From: Topomyia yanbarensis
Lineage: Eukaryota > Arthropoda > Insecta > Diptera > Culicidae
Direction: 5' to 3'
Assembly: GCF_030247195.1 (NCBI RefSeq)
Contig: NC_080672.1
Location: 345,896,413-345,960,412 of the forward strand
DNA: 64,000 nucleotides
Part shown: positions 33,110 through 45,869 of the stretch, in pieces
How positions within the stretch are numbered: position 1 is the first letter of the stretch
Layout of the letters: every line of letters starts with the position of its first letter
Made by a program: the position numbers and the translations under genes
Notes under the pieces: generated by a model
The model's database searches: none
What the model was told of the DNA's origin: nothing
What the model saw: only the letters and a program-made list of their open reading frames with translations

Positions 33110-33798
33110 AGGGGTTGTATACAAAGTTGTGGCGGAAAAGTACGTGCTTTTTTAAAGTGTTTTATGCAAATTGTATTTGAAAAAGCGAAAGACAGTTCGT
33201 TGGTAGCACTATCGAAGAAGAAACAAGTTGAAATAAAAAAAAATACTCAAGGTTGTCGGAGTTATAGCCGATTACCCGAATCGTGTTTTTTGGCAGAATT
33301 TTGCGGTGAACACTCTCCTAGCCGAACCGCTCAACTGAAATCCAAAAACTATGCAGATTATTGAAGAAAAATGTATTGTGGTGTACTTGAACGGATCGGT
33401 TTTCCAATAAGTTTTTTTTTTCTTACTAGAAAAATATGTTTACCAAAAAATTGAGTTTTGTGGTGCTCAAGATTTTAAACAAAAATTCATTTCAAAGATT
33501 CGAATTTTTTTTTGATGAGAAAGATACCGTTCAAGTACAATTCAAAAAAAGTTTTTGGATATTTTGAAGATCGATGAACGGCAACGGTACTTTTCAAAAA
33601 ACTTCACTCCGAGATAATTTCATCTTAAGTATTGTGTTAATTTCATTCGTGGAAGAACAAGCGCGCTGCAAACGGCTATAATTTGAAATTTAGTTCTCCG
33701 ATCTGGATGAAATTTCGTGCAGATATTTTCAAAAGCACGTACTTTCAGAATATTCAATTTTTTCGGTTTTTTGAGTTCCAACTTTGTATATAACCCCT
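33110..33798. mobile_element. 689-bp TA-flanked MITE
   Basis: AGGGGTTGTATACAAAGTTG at the left end matches the right end on the opposite strand in 19 of 20 positions. TA flanks both ends (33108-33109, 33799-33800), consistent with a Tc1/mariner-type element. Subterminal AAAGTACGTGCTTTT also occurs in both halves. No transposase frame. Confidence 0.82.
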
Positions 33799-34680
33799 TA
33801 AGTAGGCGATGTTGATTTCCTTCTACCCTATACCTTATTCTTCCCCATGAACCATGGAGCTAGGGGTAGCCGGTAATGGTGATTATTATGTTGTTGAAGT
33901 TTTCATATGAGTCCTACTTACTTGAACTAGTTCATGATGCTTAATATATGAGTCAATATCCGTGATCGAGAAAAAGTTCACAAAATCGCAAAAGGTTTTT
34001 GATGTATACGAGAACTGATTCATGATTCCTTGTGAATTGGTCACAACTCTGGAGAAATGGTTATAAAATCTTGAAATAATTTTCTTGTATTCGTGAACTA
34101 GTTCGTGATTCTTAGTATAAAAGATCATTCGTGTTCATGAAATAGTTCACACAATCGGACAATATTCACGTTAACTGATTCACGCTTCCTAGCAAATTAG
34201 TTACGACCGAACATTCGTGCTCGTGGAATTGTTCACACACTCATAAAATATTATTCATATATCCGTGAACTGATTCATGATTCCTAGTATATTAATCACA
34301 ACTCACCATTCTTGCTCGTGAAATAGTTACACCTGACCACGAGTGCCCGTGAAATAGTTCACAAAATTGTAAAATATTGTACTTGTATTCGTGGACTGGT
34401 TCATGATTCGAAGTATAATATTCACGAGTGACCATTCCTACTCGTAAAATAGTTCACAAAATCATTAAATGTTTTCATGTATTCGTGAACTGGTTCATAA
34501 TGCCCAGTATGATATTCACGACTGACCATTCGTGCTCGTAAAATACTTTACACAATCATAAAATACTCATGGATTCCCGAACTGGTTCATGATTCCTAGT
34601 ATATGGTTTACGATCTATCTTGAATTCTTGTGATACTCAGAGGCTAGTCCTAATAATTTTCAATTTCCTGCAAATCTGCA
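33799..34680. repeat. Satellite 1, block A (about 90-bp units)
   Basis: Some eight degenerate units from about 33920 to 34620, each with GTGAACTGGTTCATGATTCC, TAGTATAAT, ACCATTCGTGCTCGTGAAAT and AGTTCACAAAATC. Unit starts lie about 80-126 bp apart, mostly near 90. Many short palindromes (GTGAACTATTTCAC type). The same satellite occurs at 41020-41770. No coding capacity. Confidence 0.85.
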
Positions 34681-35220
34681 TATGGTCATGAAATCTTTAC
34701 GTGAACTATTTCACAAGATATAAGTTTATTTTATGAAATATCGAATAGTTATGCCTAACTGCTAGCGACTAGTGACAGGTGAGAGTCCTGTTAGGAATTC
34801 GAACATAGTTATTTATTTTATAAGGTTCACTTTGATGTCCGGACAGAAAATACTGCGCTGAGCACTAAAAGTCCATTTTAGAGCCACAAATCGTATTCGT
34901 GATATAGTTCACTTCATATACTTTTATGATCCAGTTCACAGTTTATCACGATAAGACGAAGACGAACTATGAATATCACGATAAAACTGCTGATATCATG
35001 AACATGAGTTACATTGCTACACGTGTCAAATTCGAATAAAATATAACGATAACGTGCACACGTAGAAAAAATCGTTTAAATTTACAACTTCTGACCATAA
35101 CATAAACGAGCATAAAAAATGATTTAATTTGACGTTTGGTTTTAATTTTGCATGACGTTGAAATTCGTAAGTCACGTTACTTTACTCCACATATAGCGTT
35201 TGTTCTGAATGGTAATAAGT
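34681..35220. repeat. Block A middle: unique segment plus satellite 2 start
   Basis: GGTTCACTTTGATGTCCGGACAG (about 34825, in two parts) and TGCGCTGAG match 41885-41930 of block B. Then CGATAAAACTGCTGATATCATGAAC..GTGTCAAATTCGAA (about 34975-35035) matches 42560-42620 of block B, so the two blocks share order as well as units. Confidence 0.7.
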
Positions 35221-36040
35221 AGGGGAACCCGGGACTATTCGGACCTACCAAAGCAGATCGCCCTTTTAGGTGGATAGATGTGAAAGGATCTATCGCTCAA
35301 AGGTCCCAATAGTTCATTTGAAACCTCAGCTACTTTTTGGAATCATCAAAGCTCATTTGCACCACTCCATGGTAGCGCTAAGCGACAATTTGCAAAACTC
35401 TGCGTTTTTTCATCTTTTTACAGTGTAGTGGTAATTCGGACCTCCCTACGGGGCAATTCAGACCGTCATTTTTTTTATTTTTTTTACTTATGAAATATTT
35501 ATTGGAGAAACTCCTTAAAAAGCAAAAAAATAAATAAATTGCGTTACAAAAACTTAAACTGGTTAGACATAGAGGTCGATATGCGCATCATGTATTTTCT
35601 TTGCTGTGGCGTGTGTAATGAAATGCGTAGCCGCAAGACGCTGAACGGTGTTTGATGGAATAGGGGGTCCAAATAGCCCCGTACGCTCATTTCGTTCAAA
35701 AGTGGTGAGCGTCCTTAAAAATATCTGTGTTTTCACCCAAACAAAAAACATTTCATAAAATAGGAGCCTCAAGCTTTCCATAACACTTACCTGTTTTTTT
35801 CACCTTTATTTTTTTTTTAATCACGATTTTGCCATTATAATGATTTTTGTTTTGAGGATAGCAAAAAATAAAACACGTCATATCTCCTTTCTAAAAAACC
35901 AAAGAATTAGATTCTGCTGTCAAAATTCATGTTTTAGTATCATCCATGAATATGTACGACAATAAGGTGGTCTTACGATTTTCTGAGAAATCGAGCGGGT
36001 CCGAATTACCCCCACGGTCTTAATAGCGGGTCCTCCTATA
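35221..36040 (+). mobile_element. Non-autonomous element inserted in satellite block A
   Basis: Homologous over about 560 bp to 41985-42565 read on the other strand. Shared blocks are AGGGGAAC at the end, CAAATCGCCCTTTT or CAGATCGCCCTTTT, TTTGCACCACTCCAT, CAATTCAGACCGTCATTTTTT, GAGAAACTCCTTAA, GCGCATCATGTATTTTCTTT and CTCATTTCG.TCAAAAG. The right part after about 35790 is present only here and ends with GGTCCGAATTACCCCCACGG, loosely inverted relative to the left end. A minus-strand 72-codon frame at 35563-35781 shows no known domain. The superfamily is unknown to me. Confidence 0.65.
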
Positions 36041-36329
36041 ATTTTATGTCATTGCGCAGGTAAAGTTCAGTATGTAAAATAATTGATCTTTTCTTTTTTA
36101 ATTTGTTACCACTGCTATACCACAAATCTTTACTACCGCAACGAACTCATTTAGTTTTTTGACAAAACGCTATGAAATATTAAATTAAACCTTTAAAAAA
36201 TTTCTTTCAACAAAAATACTGGAACAATGTCTTCAATTTTTGTTACATACTGTGTATGTTTCATGTAAAACTAAACGGAATAGAGTTATGTTTCGTCATT
36301 TCGTGAATTACGGTTTGTTAAATTGGTGT

Positions 36330-36950
36330 GTGCATATGTTTTACAAAAATTGTGAGTAAGATACTTAAATCATGAACATAAATCACTCTTCTTTTGACTA
36401 AGATACCACGATAACGTGTACTAAGATCCTAAAATCATGAAGATAAATCACACTGATATTCCAGAAATATTTGATACGAAACCCGTGAATAAAATATCAC
36501 GACTACGTGAATATAAATTGTGAAAATCGTCACGAAGGTTCTAAAATCATGAACGCGCTAGTGTGCTATAAAATCCGATAGTAAACTCGCGAATAAAATA
36601 TCACAGTAACATGACGAGAAATTACTAAAATAGCGATAAATTTCCTAAAACTTGATATACTTCATACCACCTAGTGTTACCAAATTAAAAACAAGAATTA
36701 TATAAAAAATTAAACATGTCCAAGAAATAATCACAATAACCCAACCAAGCATTGGAATGTAACGTCAAGTATATCTTTGGAGCGAACTAGTTTTTTGAAA
36801 ACAAATAGTTTCGTGAATACGAGGGGTTTATTATCCATAATTTCAGGAACTTGGTCCCGATTTTCATAAATTGTTCGGTTTAAGAAATCGTGGTCTTTTT
36901 CATGAATTTATAAACGGATTTTGTCTGTGTATATTTACAATAACTAGACA
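36330..36950. repeat. Satellite 2 and end of block A
   Basis: Units of about 100 bp with ATCACGATAACGTG, TAAGATCCTAAAATCATGAA and ATAAATCACTCT. The block ends near 36930 with CATGAATTTATAAACGGATT, matching the end of block B near 43245. The DNA from 36041 to 36329 is AT-rich with no feature. Confidence 0.7.
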
Positions 36951-39900
36951 AGCAAACACCTTGGAAACATGGTCAATTGTTTTTTTTGTGAAATGGAATA
37001 AGACCCAGAAAGGAAGATCTCAACTAGATTAACCAGTAGACAATACAAATTTTTACTGATTGCAATTCATGCGTCGTCTCCCCATGCGCTGTCTACCTCC
37101 CAGTGCCCGTTGATCTTCTGCCATTTCATCCAAATTTCGTGTCCGTAGAGGACAACCGCTCCAATGATTCGCCTAATTTATTTCACTCTTAAAAGTCTAG
37201 TTCTGGTAGTATCGTTCAAAAAATCACTGCTTTCAGGTTAAATCAATATTCGTTCAATAATTAATATTACCAAGATCAACCGTGTCTCTCGTGAAAATAA
37301 AACGTATTGATGTTTTCTTAGAAGGCCCATTAGAGGAAGTAGCATTGAAAAAATAACACATATCAACTGAATTAGCATTTATAATACAGCTTCGCTTCTC
37401 TTTCTCCGGCAATATCGCTCCAAACACGCTCCATTCGCAGTGTTTTAACCGAATCTTTTTCTTTCTCGTTCTTCGCACAAAAAATCCATTAGCGAGTGCA
37501 GCACGAGCTTCTCGTACGTACCGCGTACATCGTATGCGAATCGCATAAAAAGTGTCTAATTAACCTCACGGAACCCTCCAAATATTGAAGAGCGCACTAT
37601 TACGACGAGATGGATTAGACTAACGTGACTTCAAGATGTGCGTGAAAAGTCGAGAGTAATGAGAGTTATTTTGCAGAACTGTGATGAGTGGCTACACGGC
37701 TGTGCCACCAGACAGCATCATGATGCCAACAACCGTAGAGATCATGGTCTTGGTGACCGAAAAGAGCTTTTATTTTCCGCAAAAAAAAAACACTCGAGGG
37801 CATGCCTCTTCGAATCCGGATCAATTTTTTTATGGCGTTAGTGCTAATCCTCTAATTTGAAAACTTTATTCTTACCGAGCCTAACGTCACAATTTCGCTT
37901 AAGGCGATAATCCAATCACGTTAGAATGGCACGTTCCGTTTCGTTATCTCCCCTTCCAAATCGGAAGAAAAATTGCGTTCCAGAGGACGCGCTTTAGGTC
38001 GTAGGCAATTTGTACGCGTGCTTGAAATATTCTCAGCTACCTAAAAAGTAACTCAAGGTGGAATAGAACACATGTAATGGTGCCGCAACAGCAGCTGCCG
38101 ACGCCAGGGAAAAAAAATATCCTGCCGTGAGTGTGCGCTAGGGCGTGATTTCGCGACACCAGATCGGTCAGAGAGTTTCGTTTCATAGAACCGGTGCGAA
38201 ATTTCTGATAACTCCACCCCAACCCATCAGCGTACACATACGTGCACATAACCGCAGCCTCCGAATTAATTGTGTTGGTGCTGTGAATCACTTTCAATTT
38301 CATCTCACGAATCCAGATCGGTGAACAGTTATACGAGAATACGGACAAAAGAAATATCAAAATCACCCAGAGCCATTTTCACGTGCCGTTAGGCAAAACG
38401 ACTCAATGACGGGCGTCCTTGCCAGCAGAGAGGGCATGCAGCGAACTTGGTCGTCATGAATTCGAATCAGAAGGCGAAGGCCTCTTTTCGAGTACGTATA
38501 TGTATATATTATATACAGTACGGTTCCTTTCCGTTTAGGACCTGATAAAATACGGCCAGCGTAGACAGTTATTGCGTTTTCGTTTTATAGCTGACCTTTC
38601 CGAAATTCTTTCACCTATTCGGTCGTGAACAGGTTAGTTGAAATCAGTTTTGGTTGGAACCTTTGGCGACATCATAATGGTTGCGGTCAAGTTGAAGGTT
38701 AAATTTTGCTAAGATAACATGTTTAAAAAAATTATCATATGTAACATGAGAAGAGCTTCGGACAAGATGAACCAAAGTTTCTAATCGTAGCTAGGTAACA
38801 AACGAGTTCCTAATTTTTGTAATGATAGAAATCGAACTTAACTTTTGTATGAACTTTGCCCTCCATTCGACCAGCCCAATCGAAATCAGCGATATAATCT
38901 CGACAAAAACTTTTCGGGAATGCACTGGAGATTGTGTTAATAAAAACTTCATCATTCCAGTTCGTTACTCCACTTGTGCCCATTATTCCCTACATCCAAG
39001 TAGCCAAGCGGATTCAGCTTCTCGCATCGAAGAAAGCCCAACTAAAGAAGATCACCTCATTTCGCCATGCCTTGTTCAAGTTTTACGTGTTTTTCTTTTT
39101 CGCTCACTGGGTGGCACTCTGGTTTATTACTATTATTTCTGATCCCGCCGTATATACTTAAGCCATCAAGTTCATTTCCTCGCGCGAACGAAGCGTACGC
39201 TAGAGCAGCTGCCTTTGGCAGAACTTTGGCATATCATCTCTGTTGCAGCGCCAGCATGGTGCCAACTACAATGTTGGTAAAGGGAAGAAAGTCTTTCACG
39301 ATTTCGCGAATGCTCCCGAACACGTGGCTCCGGCTGGCCGGTTCCATACCTCGTCCCATTTTCGAACCATCTGTAAGCCACTGCTGCTGCTGCTGGGTGG
39401 AGACAGCTGAAACACGCGAGTCATTCATTATACGTATAGCCTGCCACCAATGTTGTACGAATGTAGTGAACTAAATTACACGGGTTTTTTTTCTCTTTAC
39501 TGCCGGAAGCCGCCTGTCGTGATACGCCTTCGGCCAAGCGGACTTCCGGAATACGCGTGAATTTGGGCTACGTCCCATTTCGACCGATGGAAGCGTTCGA
39601 GCGGAAAATTGCGCCCGATCATCGAAAGTATTTTTATACGGTTATTTTAGTGCTGTCATGCGAAATTTGAATGCGAATGAGCTGTAATTATAGTTAATTG
39701 TTTGTTCATATTCAATCTTTCTGGTTGAATTACCTTTTCGTCCGCATCATTTGAAAGTGTCCGTCTGGTTAAGGATTGTTTGCTTTAATTGACGTCACGG
39801 ATGCGAATGGAATATTCGTTATACACAATCGCTCGCAAAGTGATACATCATCAAAGAGCTGATTCTCGTATATTATTCGGTGAATTCATCAAACATGTAT

Positions 39901-40199
39901 CAGTTACAAGTAGAAAGAATTAGCACTACAAACAGTGTTCGGTCTGGCATGTTTCCAAAACATTGCTAACCACTTAACTGTCAATAGAGAGTGCATGGGA
40001 AAAATACAGGTTTGGCACAGGTTAGCGACAAAAGTTAGTATTATAAATCGTTTTTTTTGCTTAATGGGTTACACCACAGTAAAATATAGAAAAATTCGAT
40101 TTTTTTGGTTTAAAATGTGCTTTAGGGTCTTAAAAATGATATGTCAAGATATGAAAGGCAACAATAATATATAAATGTTCAAATTTTGCAATCTGCCGC
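36951..40199. other. Interval without a recognisable gene
   Basis: Apart from the short RTE relic at 37060-37165, both strands show only short frames with no domain. Minor items are a TATATA-rich stretch near 38500 and CTG/CAG-rich runs near 38090 and 39380. Confidence 0.45.
37060..37165 (-). pseudogene. Short RTE-clade retrotransposon relic
   Basis: The minus strand reads GAVVLYGHEIWMKWQKIN, matching the V-L-Y-G-x-E-x-W block in the C-terminal third of RTE-clade ORFs. No more of the element is recognisable nearby. The orientation is the same as the RTE relics at 9017 and 45870. Confidence 0.5.
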
Positions 40200-40350
40200 C
40201 TCTTTTGTGGAGTGTACCCCATTAGACATAAATACGTTAGGTATACGGACTTTAAGGATAATATACGTGGACGATTGGCATAATGGACGATAGGTATAAT
40301 ATACGTTAGACATAATGGGCGATTGGCATAATGGACGTTAGGTATAAATT
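40200..40350. repeat. Minisatellite, TAATGGACGTTAGGCA type
   Basis: Short degenerate units such as GACGATTGGCATAATGGACG and ACGTTAGGTATAA. The same motif family forms the array at 56250-56610. Confidence 0.75.
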
Positions 40351-40516
40351 AAATTAATTGTATAATTTAAAGAAACTCAATTTTTACAGCGATGGCCGTG
40401 AGTGGGAAGAGCGTGCATGTTTGTCCTTTTTGATCTTGCACTGTATACTGCACAATAGGTAAACCTATCTTTACTTAGGTGTAGAAAATTAACATATAAT
40501 TAAATTATGTTAATTA

Positions 40517-40547
40517 CAATACTCAAATTATAATAATTTGAGTATTG
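40517..40547. repeat. Perfect 14-bp hairpin
   Basis: CAATACTCAAATTA, loop TAA, then its exact complement. It lies 18 bp before the start of the MITE at 40565 (10 bp before its target duplication). Confidence 0.85.
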
Positions 40548-40556
40548 CTTAGATAC

Positions 40557-40875
40557 ATGCTCGTTAGTGATAGTCGGATTTCAATTTTTTGAAACCCGAC
40601 CCCTCAAAAATTCAAAATCCCGAGACCGACCCGAGCTCGAAATTATAAAATTTAAAAAACACGAACCCAGCCCGAACCTGAAAATTTTTAAATTGAAAAA
40701 CTAGAACCCGAGAATGAAAATTTTGTAAACGTCGAAGAGAATTTTAAATTTTGTAAACCCGGAATCCGACTCGAACCCGAGCAGGTTAATTTTGCAGAAC
40801 CCGAACTCGGCCCGAAACCCATCGGGTTCGGGTTTCGGCTCCAAAATTCCGAACGCGACCATCTCTAATGCTCGT
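40557..40875. mobile_element. 303-bp hAT-type MITE with perfect 8-bp TSD
   Basis: The element spans 40565-40867 between exact copies of ATGCTCGT (40557-40564 and 40868-40875). Its ends TAGTGATAGTCGG and, on the other strand, TAGAGATGGTCGC agree at 10 of 13 positions. The inside is a degenerate run of CCCGAACC and CGGGTTCGGGTTTCGG motifs in both orientations. It has no ORF; the 64-codon minus-strand frame at 40701-40895 is only the repeat translated. The 8-bp TSD and TAG end fit hAT. Confidence 0.82.
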
Positions 40876-41880
40876 CGTAATTGTACAAGAAGCAAATATT
40901 TGCCCTGAAGAACAGCTCATGAAAAGAAGAATGAAAAATTGAACATTATTCATAAAATAATGGTTGAATGATGATTTTATTCATAGATTTAGGAACATTA
41001 GTTCACAAAATCAAAATAATCTGGATATTTTCTCATGAACTGTTTCACGAAACTAGGAATTTAATTCATGAATCCATGCAATCCTCCTGAAATTATTCAT
41101 GATTCCCAATATATTACTCACGATTCAATATCCAATATCCATGCTCGTAAAATAGTTCACAAAATCATCAAATAATATTCTAGCATTCGCGAACGGGTTT
41201 ATGATTTCTAGTATAATAGTTACGTCGTACCATTCGTGCTCGTGAAACAGTTTACAAAATATTTAAATAATATTCATGTATTCGTGAACTTGTTCATGAT
41301 TCCAAGTATAATAGTCACCACTGACCGTTCCTGCTCGTGAAATAGTTCACGAAATTATTAAATATTATTGTATTCGTGAACTGATTCGTGATTACTAATA
41401 TAATTGTCACGACATTCTTGCTCGTGAAATAGTTGACGAAGTCGTAAAATATTATTCACGTATACGTTAATTGGTTCATGATTCCTAGTACAAGCGACGA
41501 CTTGCTATTCGTGCTCGTGAAACAGTTCACGAAATCATAGAGTATTATTCATGAATTCGTGAAATGGTTCATGATCCATATTAAAATGATCACGATTTAT
41601 GATCCGTGCTCGTGAAATTGTTCACGAAATCGTAAAATATTATTCATGTATACGTGAACTGGTTCATGATGCCTAGTACAATAGTCACAACCGAACATTC
41701 GTGCTCGTGAAAAAGTTAACAAAATGAAATATTATTCATGGATCCATTCATGATTTCTAGTACATGATTTATGATCTATCTTACGCGCTTGTAATATTAA
41801 GAAGATATACCTAATCATGTCCAATTTCATGTAACATGATCATGAAATTTTCACGTGAACTTTTTAGTACCTCGATATTC
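40876..41880. repeat. Satellite 1, block B (90-95-bp units)
   Basis: GTGAACT.GTTCATGATTCC-type starts lie at about 41284, 41376, 41466, 41559 and 41654, giving steps of 92, 90, 93 and 95 bp. Each unit also has CATTCGTGCTCGTGAAA and AGTTCACGAAAT. Homologous to the satellite at 33920-34620. Confidence 0.87.
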
Positions 41881-41984
41881 ATTTGATAAGGTTCAGTGTG
41901 ATGTCTGGACAGACAACGAAAGTTGCGCTGAGGACCACTGAACATTATAAAGTTAAAAATCGTTTTCGTATATAGTTTGGGTAA

Positions 41985-42565
41985 AATCACAGATATTTTC
42001 AAGATGCTTACAACTTTTGAGCGAAATGAGTGTACGCGGCTATTCGGACCCGCTTTTCCATCAACCACCATTCAGCGGCTTGCGGCTACGCGCACGATTG
42101 TACACGTCACAACAAAGAAAATACATGATGCGCCAATTTAAAGCTGTGACTAACCAGATTAAATTTTTGTAACGCAATTTATTTTTCTTAAGGAGTCGGG
42201 CGATTTCTTATGCTTATGCAATTTATTTTTCTTAAGGAGTTTCTCTAATAAATATTTCATAGGTTTCATCGTAAAACATAATCTCATCGTAAAACAAAAA
42301 AAAAATGACGGTCTGAATTGTCCCGCATGGAGATCTGAATGGCCCCTACGGTGTAAAAGGATGGAAAAACGTAGTTTTGCAACTCGTCACATTGCGCTGT
42401 TATGGAGTGGTGCAAATAAACTTTTATGACACAAAAATGTAGCTGAAGTTTCAAACCAACAATTAGTATCTTTTACCGATAAATTCTTTCACATCCATCC
42501 TTCTGAAAAAGGGCGATTTGCTTAGCTTAGCATCCGAATTTCCCTGCGTTCCCCTATCATGATAA
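41985..42565 (-). mobile_element. Non-autonomous element inserted in satellite block B
   Basis: An inverted copy of the element at 35221-36040, lacking its last part. It begins on the minus strand with AGGGGAACG near 42555. The insertion point differs from block A: here it precedes the GATAAAACTTCTGATATCATG segment, which is uninterrupted in block A. An internal duplication of AAATTGCATAAG/CTCCTTAAGAAAAATAAATT is visible near 42190-42245. Confidence 0.65.
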
Positions 42566-43255
42566 AACTTCTGATATCATGAACATGAGTTATATCACTC
42601 CATGTGTCAAATTCGAAAGTAAGCTAAAATCACGATAACGTGCATCTAAATTGCGAAAATATTGGCTAAGATCCTGAAGTCGTCAACATAAATCACTCTA
42701 CTCGTGACGAAGATAGCAAAATCATGGCTAGGATCCTGAAATTATGAATGTAAATCACTCTACACTTAACTAAAGTATCACGATAACGTGAATATAAATT
42801 ACGAAAATTGAGAATAACATCATGAAATGATGAACAGGAGTTACACATTAAACGGACTAAAATATTAAAATCGTGATCCTGAAATCGTGATCATGAATCA
42901 CTCTACTCATGACTAAAATATCACGATGATGTGAATAGAGATTACGAAAATCGCGACTAAGATCCTGAAATCATGAACATCGTTTTACTGTCCGCTGTGT
43001 ATTCTCAAATTGTGAACCAGAATCATAAGAACTAAACGTGTCCAGGGAACAACTACAGTAACTCAACCAAATATTCGAATGTAACGCCATGTATATATGT
43101 GGGGCAAACTAGTTTTTGTAAACAAATAGTTGCATGAATACGAGGTTTATCATTCATAATTTCAGAAACTTGTTCACAGTTTTCGTAAATCGTTCAATTC
43201 ACGAAATCGTGATTTTTTTCCATGAATTCATGAATGGATTTTTCCGTGTTGGCTG
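42566..43255. repeat. Satellite 2 and end of block B
   Basis: Units of about 100 bp with CACGATAACGTG, AAGATCCTGAAAT and AAATCACTCTAC. The block ends with ATTCATGAATGGATTTTTCCG, like the end of block A. Confidence 0.75.
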
Positions 43256-43489
43256 ACGGGTTTGACGGTATGGCAAACATCATTAAGCATATTTCGCCCA
43301 TCAGTTGAAAAAACCTCTGACAGATAATTGCACTAAGATGGTTATTGCATTACTCCTTAATAGTGGCGCATCGAGAAGACCGAGAAGGGGACCTTTTTTA
43401 TGTTTTGTGTTTTTTCATACACTGCATCAGCTCAAACTAACGGTTAACCATTAGATAATTGTAAAAGTAGAAAACTTAGTCTCTACTCC

Positions 43490-43620
43490 CGCACATTTAA
43501 ACCGTACACTCAATATTACAGTCGGAATCGCGGCCTGCTGCAATTCCAATGAGTGATTCTAACGGGGAGCTCTTCCGAGAACCCACCGCTATAGTTCCAG
43601 CTCTCTCGAAAAAAAAAGAA
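43490..43620 (-). repeat. Fragment of the large foldback family
   Basis: CCGTACACTCAATATTACAG, CCTGCTGCAATT, GAGTGATTCTAACGGGGAGC and TTCCGAGAACC match the inverted strand of 23160-23335, including the A-run after CTCTCG. Only one arm end is present. Confidence 0.7.
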
Positions 43621-45869
43621 TAACGAAGTGTAAAATTCGAATAATTCAACATAAATTACTAGTTTGAAAGACTGCCAGGGTCGTCTTAAGTCTACTTGGG
43701 ATCCCTGAGCACTAGCACTAAGGGGCCCCTATCGTTGAACAGGTGTTAACAGATGTATAGTAGTGCCACTCGAAGGCTCTACTAAATTTGAACCAAATAG
43801 ACCATTTAAGTTTGTATGGGAAAAATTATCGAAATATATTGAGAAAAAGCAAGGTTATAGATTACGCTTAGAGTTGACCCAAAAAGGTTATGGCAAGTGA
43901 TTTTGCATGCGCAGGATTCCCAAAAAATCAAATTACTGGGAACTCCGAGGTAGAGTTACTAGCGAGTAAAATGATAAAGCATCATATCACAGAGAGGATT
44001 GCTGATAATATAGAAACAGTTAATATTTGTGTTGATTTTGACCGTTGCTTGTTTGCATTGCCATTAAATTTTCTCATAGTTCTGAAACTAAATAATGTTC
44101 AATTGACCATAAATGCGATGTTTTGCTTCAAATTGAGTTAACTGAAATTGGAAATGGAACCACGGATTCGTACGTACACCATTTGACTGTTGGCTTTATT
44201 GTTTAAAATTTTGTCAAATATAGTTTACTAGTTAATGAACTGCGATAGTTACAATAGTATGAACTTACACTGTCCGGTTTAGATTTGTTTGGAACCGCTT
44301 GATTGTGAGCAGTACAACATTCCTGGTGTGATGAAACTTGACAGAGTCAACATCCAATTTCGGAAATAGCCATATATTCTCTTCCAATGAACACTACTTT
44401 ACCGAATCATGCCACCCTCAAAATCAATCGAAATGATGTTGATTCTAAGTTGATCTAGAGGCTCACGAACGTTTCATTCATGCTGTAGGAATAGAAATAA
44501 CGGCTCTTTAGAATTATTTTTCCCATATTAAACGATTTTTTTAGGGTAGATTTTTTTTTATCGTGGAATTCAATAAACGTTTTTTACACTCATTTATAAT
44601 GATTGGCTCGGGAAGACGTAGAAATTGAACTGAATAATTAATGAGCCTAACTACTGTTTATTCCAGTGTGTCTAGGTTTAATGCCAGTCGTGATCATCAG
44701 GGTTTTCTAAGACTCCAAACCTCTAAAATGCGAAATAAGAAATATAGCATCGCAGCGCCACATATGCAGTGAAAATTCAAACTAATTCACATCGAATACA
44801 ACCCACCAAACCAAGATACTTTGCTGAAGACAGCATTTCAAAAAATTGCCTATCCAAAGCGCTTTTTGGCCCAGTCTTCAGTGATGTATTCCCTTAATCA
44901 GTCTTCAGCAGAATGATATAATATTTAGCATAAAAATTCGGTTGATAAAAATATTTAATATAATCTTAAAAAGCATAAGAATAATATATTATTTTTTATC
45001 TCTATTTCAGGTAAGATGCATTGAATCGACTTCTGTGAAAACTTTCCTTTTCTTACTGGGCATTTGATTCCTGAAAACTAACGGCATTTGCGGAGGCTGG
45101 ACGCTTGTTTTACTAATGGGTGAGTGGTGTTTAGTGTGACATATCGGATTACATCTGCCGGGACTGATTGTGCCGCCATCGGTAAGAGACGGATAATCGA
45201 CGATGACGTCCGGGAACCGGGTCCAGTGGAGCGGTACACAAAACGAGTGATTCCCAGACACCGTTACATCCCAATCGGGAAGCGATGTACCACTAATTAC
45301 TACGGATTATAACCGTTCCCATTTGTCATGGTAGTTTGCTGATGTCTACGTTATTGACATAATCCGACCAAATTGGAACCCGCAAGTAAGAATCCAGCGA
45401 AGCTTCAGTTCAGCACAAAAATCCCAAAGCTGGTTCTCAATTACGCAAATTAAGATCGATTTGGCTTTCACGGTGCACGTTCGAGTTCGAGTGCGCGCTC
45501 GCTACCCAATATCAATTATGCCGTTGGGAATGAGGGTTCGATTCGTTCGGAAATAAACATTCATGAATAATAACCGCTCCTCTTCGACCGAATTGGGGTC
45601 ACCATTTCGTTCTCTGGGTGGAACGTGTACACCAAATACGAGGCTGACGGAAGATGATGATGCAGTGTGTTATCTTATCAATGAAAAGCAGTACAGTCAG
45701 AGGAAGCGGCGGGTGTGCGCAAAAAGAGATTTCTATTTCATAACTAGTGCTCGTCTATTATGAGTTTTATAACTCAGCTTAGTTGGAGGTATTTTGTTTA
45801 AATTCAACATTTTCTAAATCGGTGTAGACTTGCATAATAAAATACAATAAATAATAATACTAGGATTCT
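43621..45869. other. Interval without a recognisable gene
   Basis: AT-rich. Short frames (43890-44141 plus, 45007-45261 minus) show no domain and no conserved neighbour. Nothing else supported. Confidence 0.45.
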
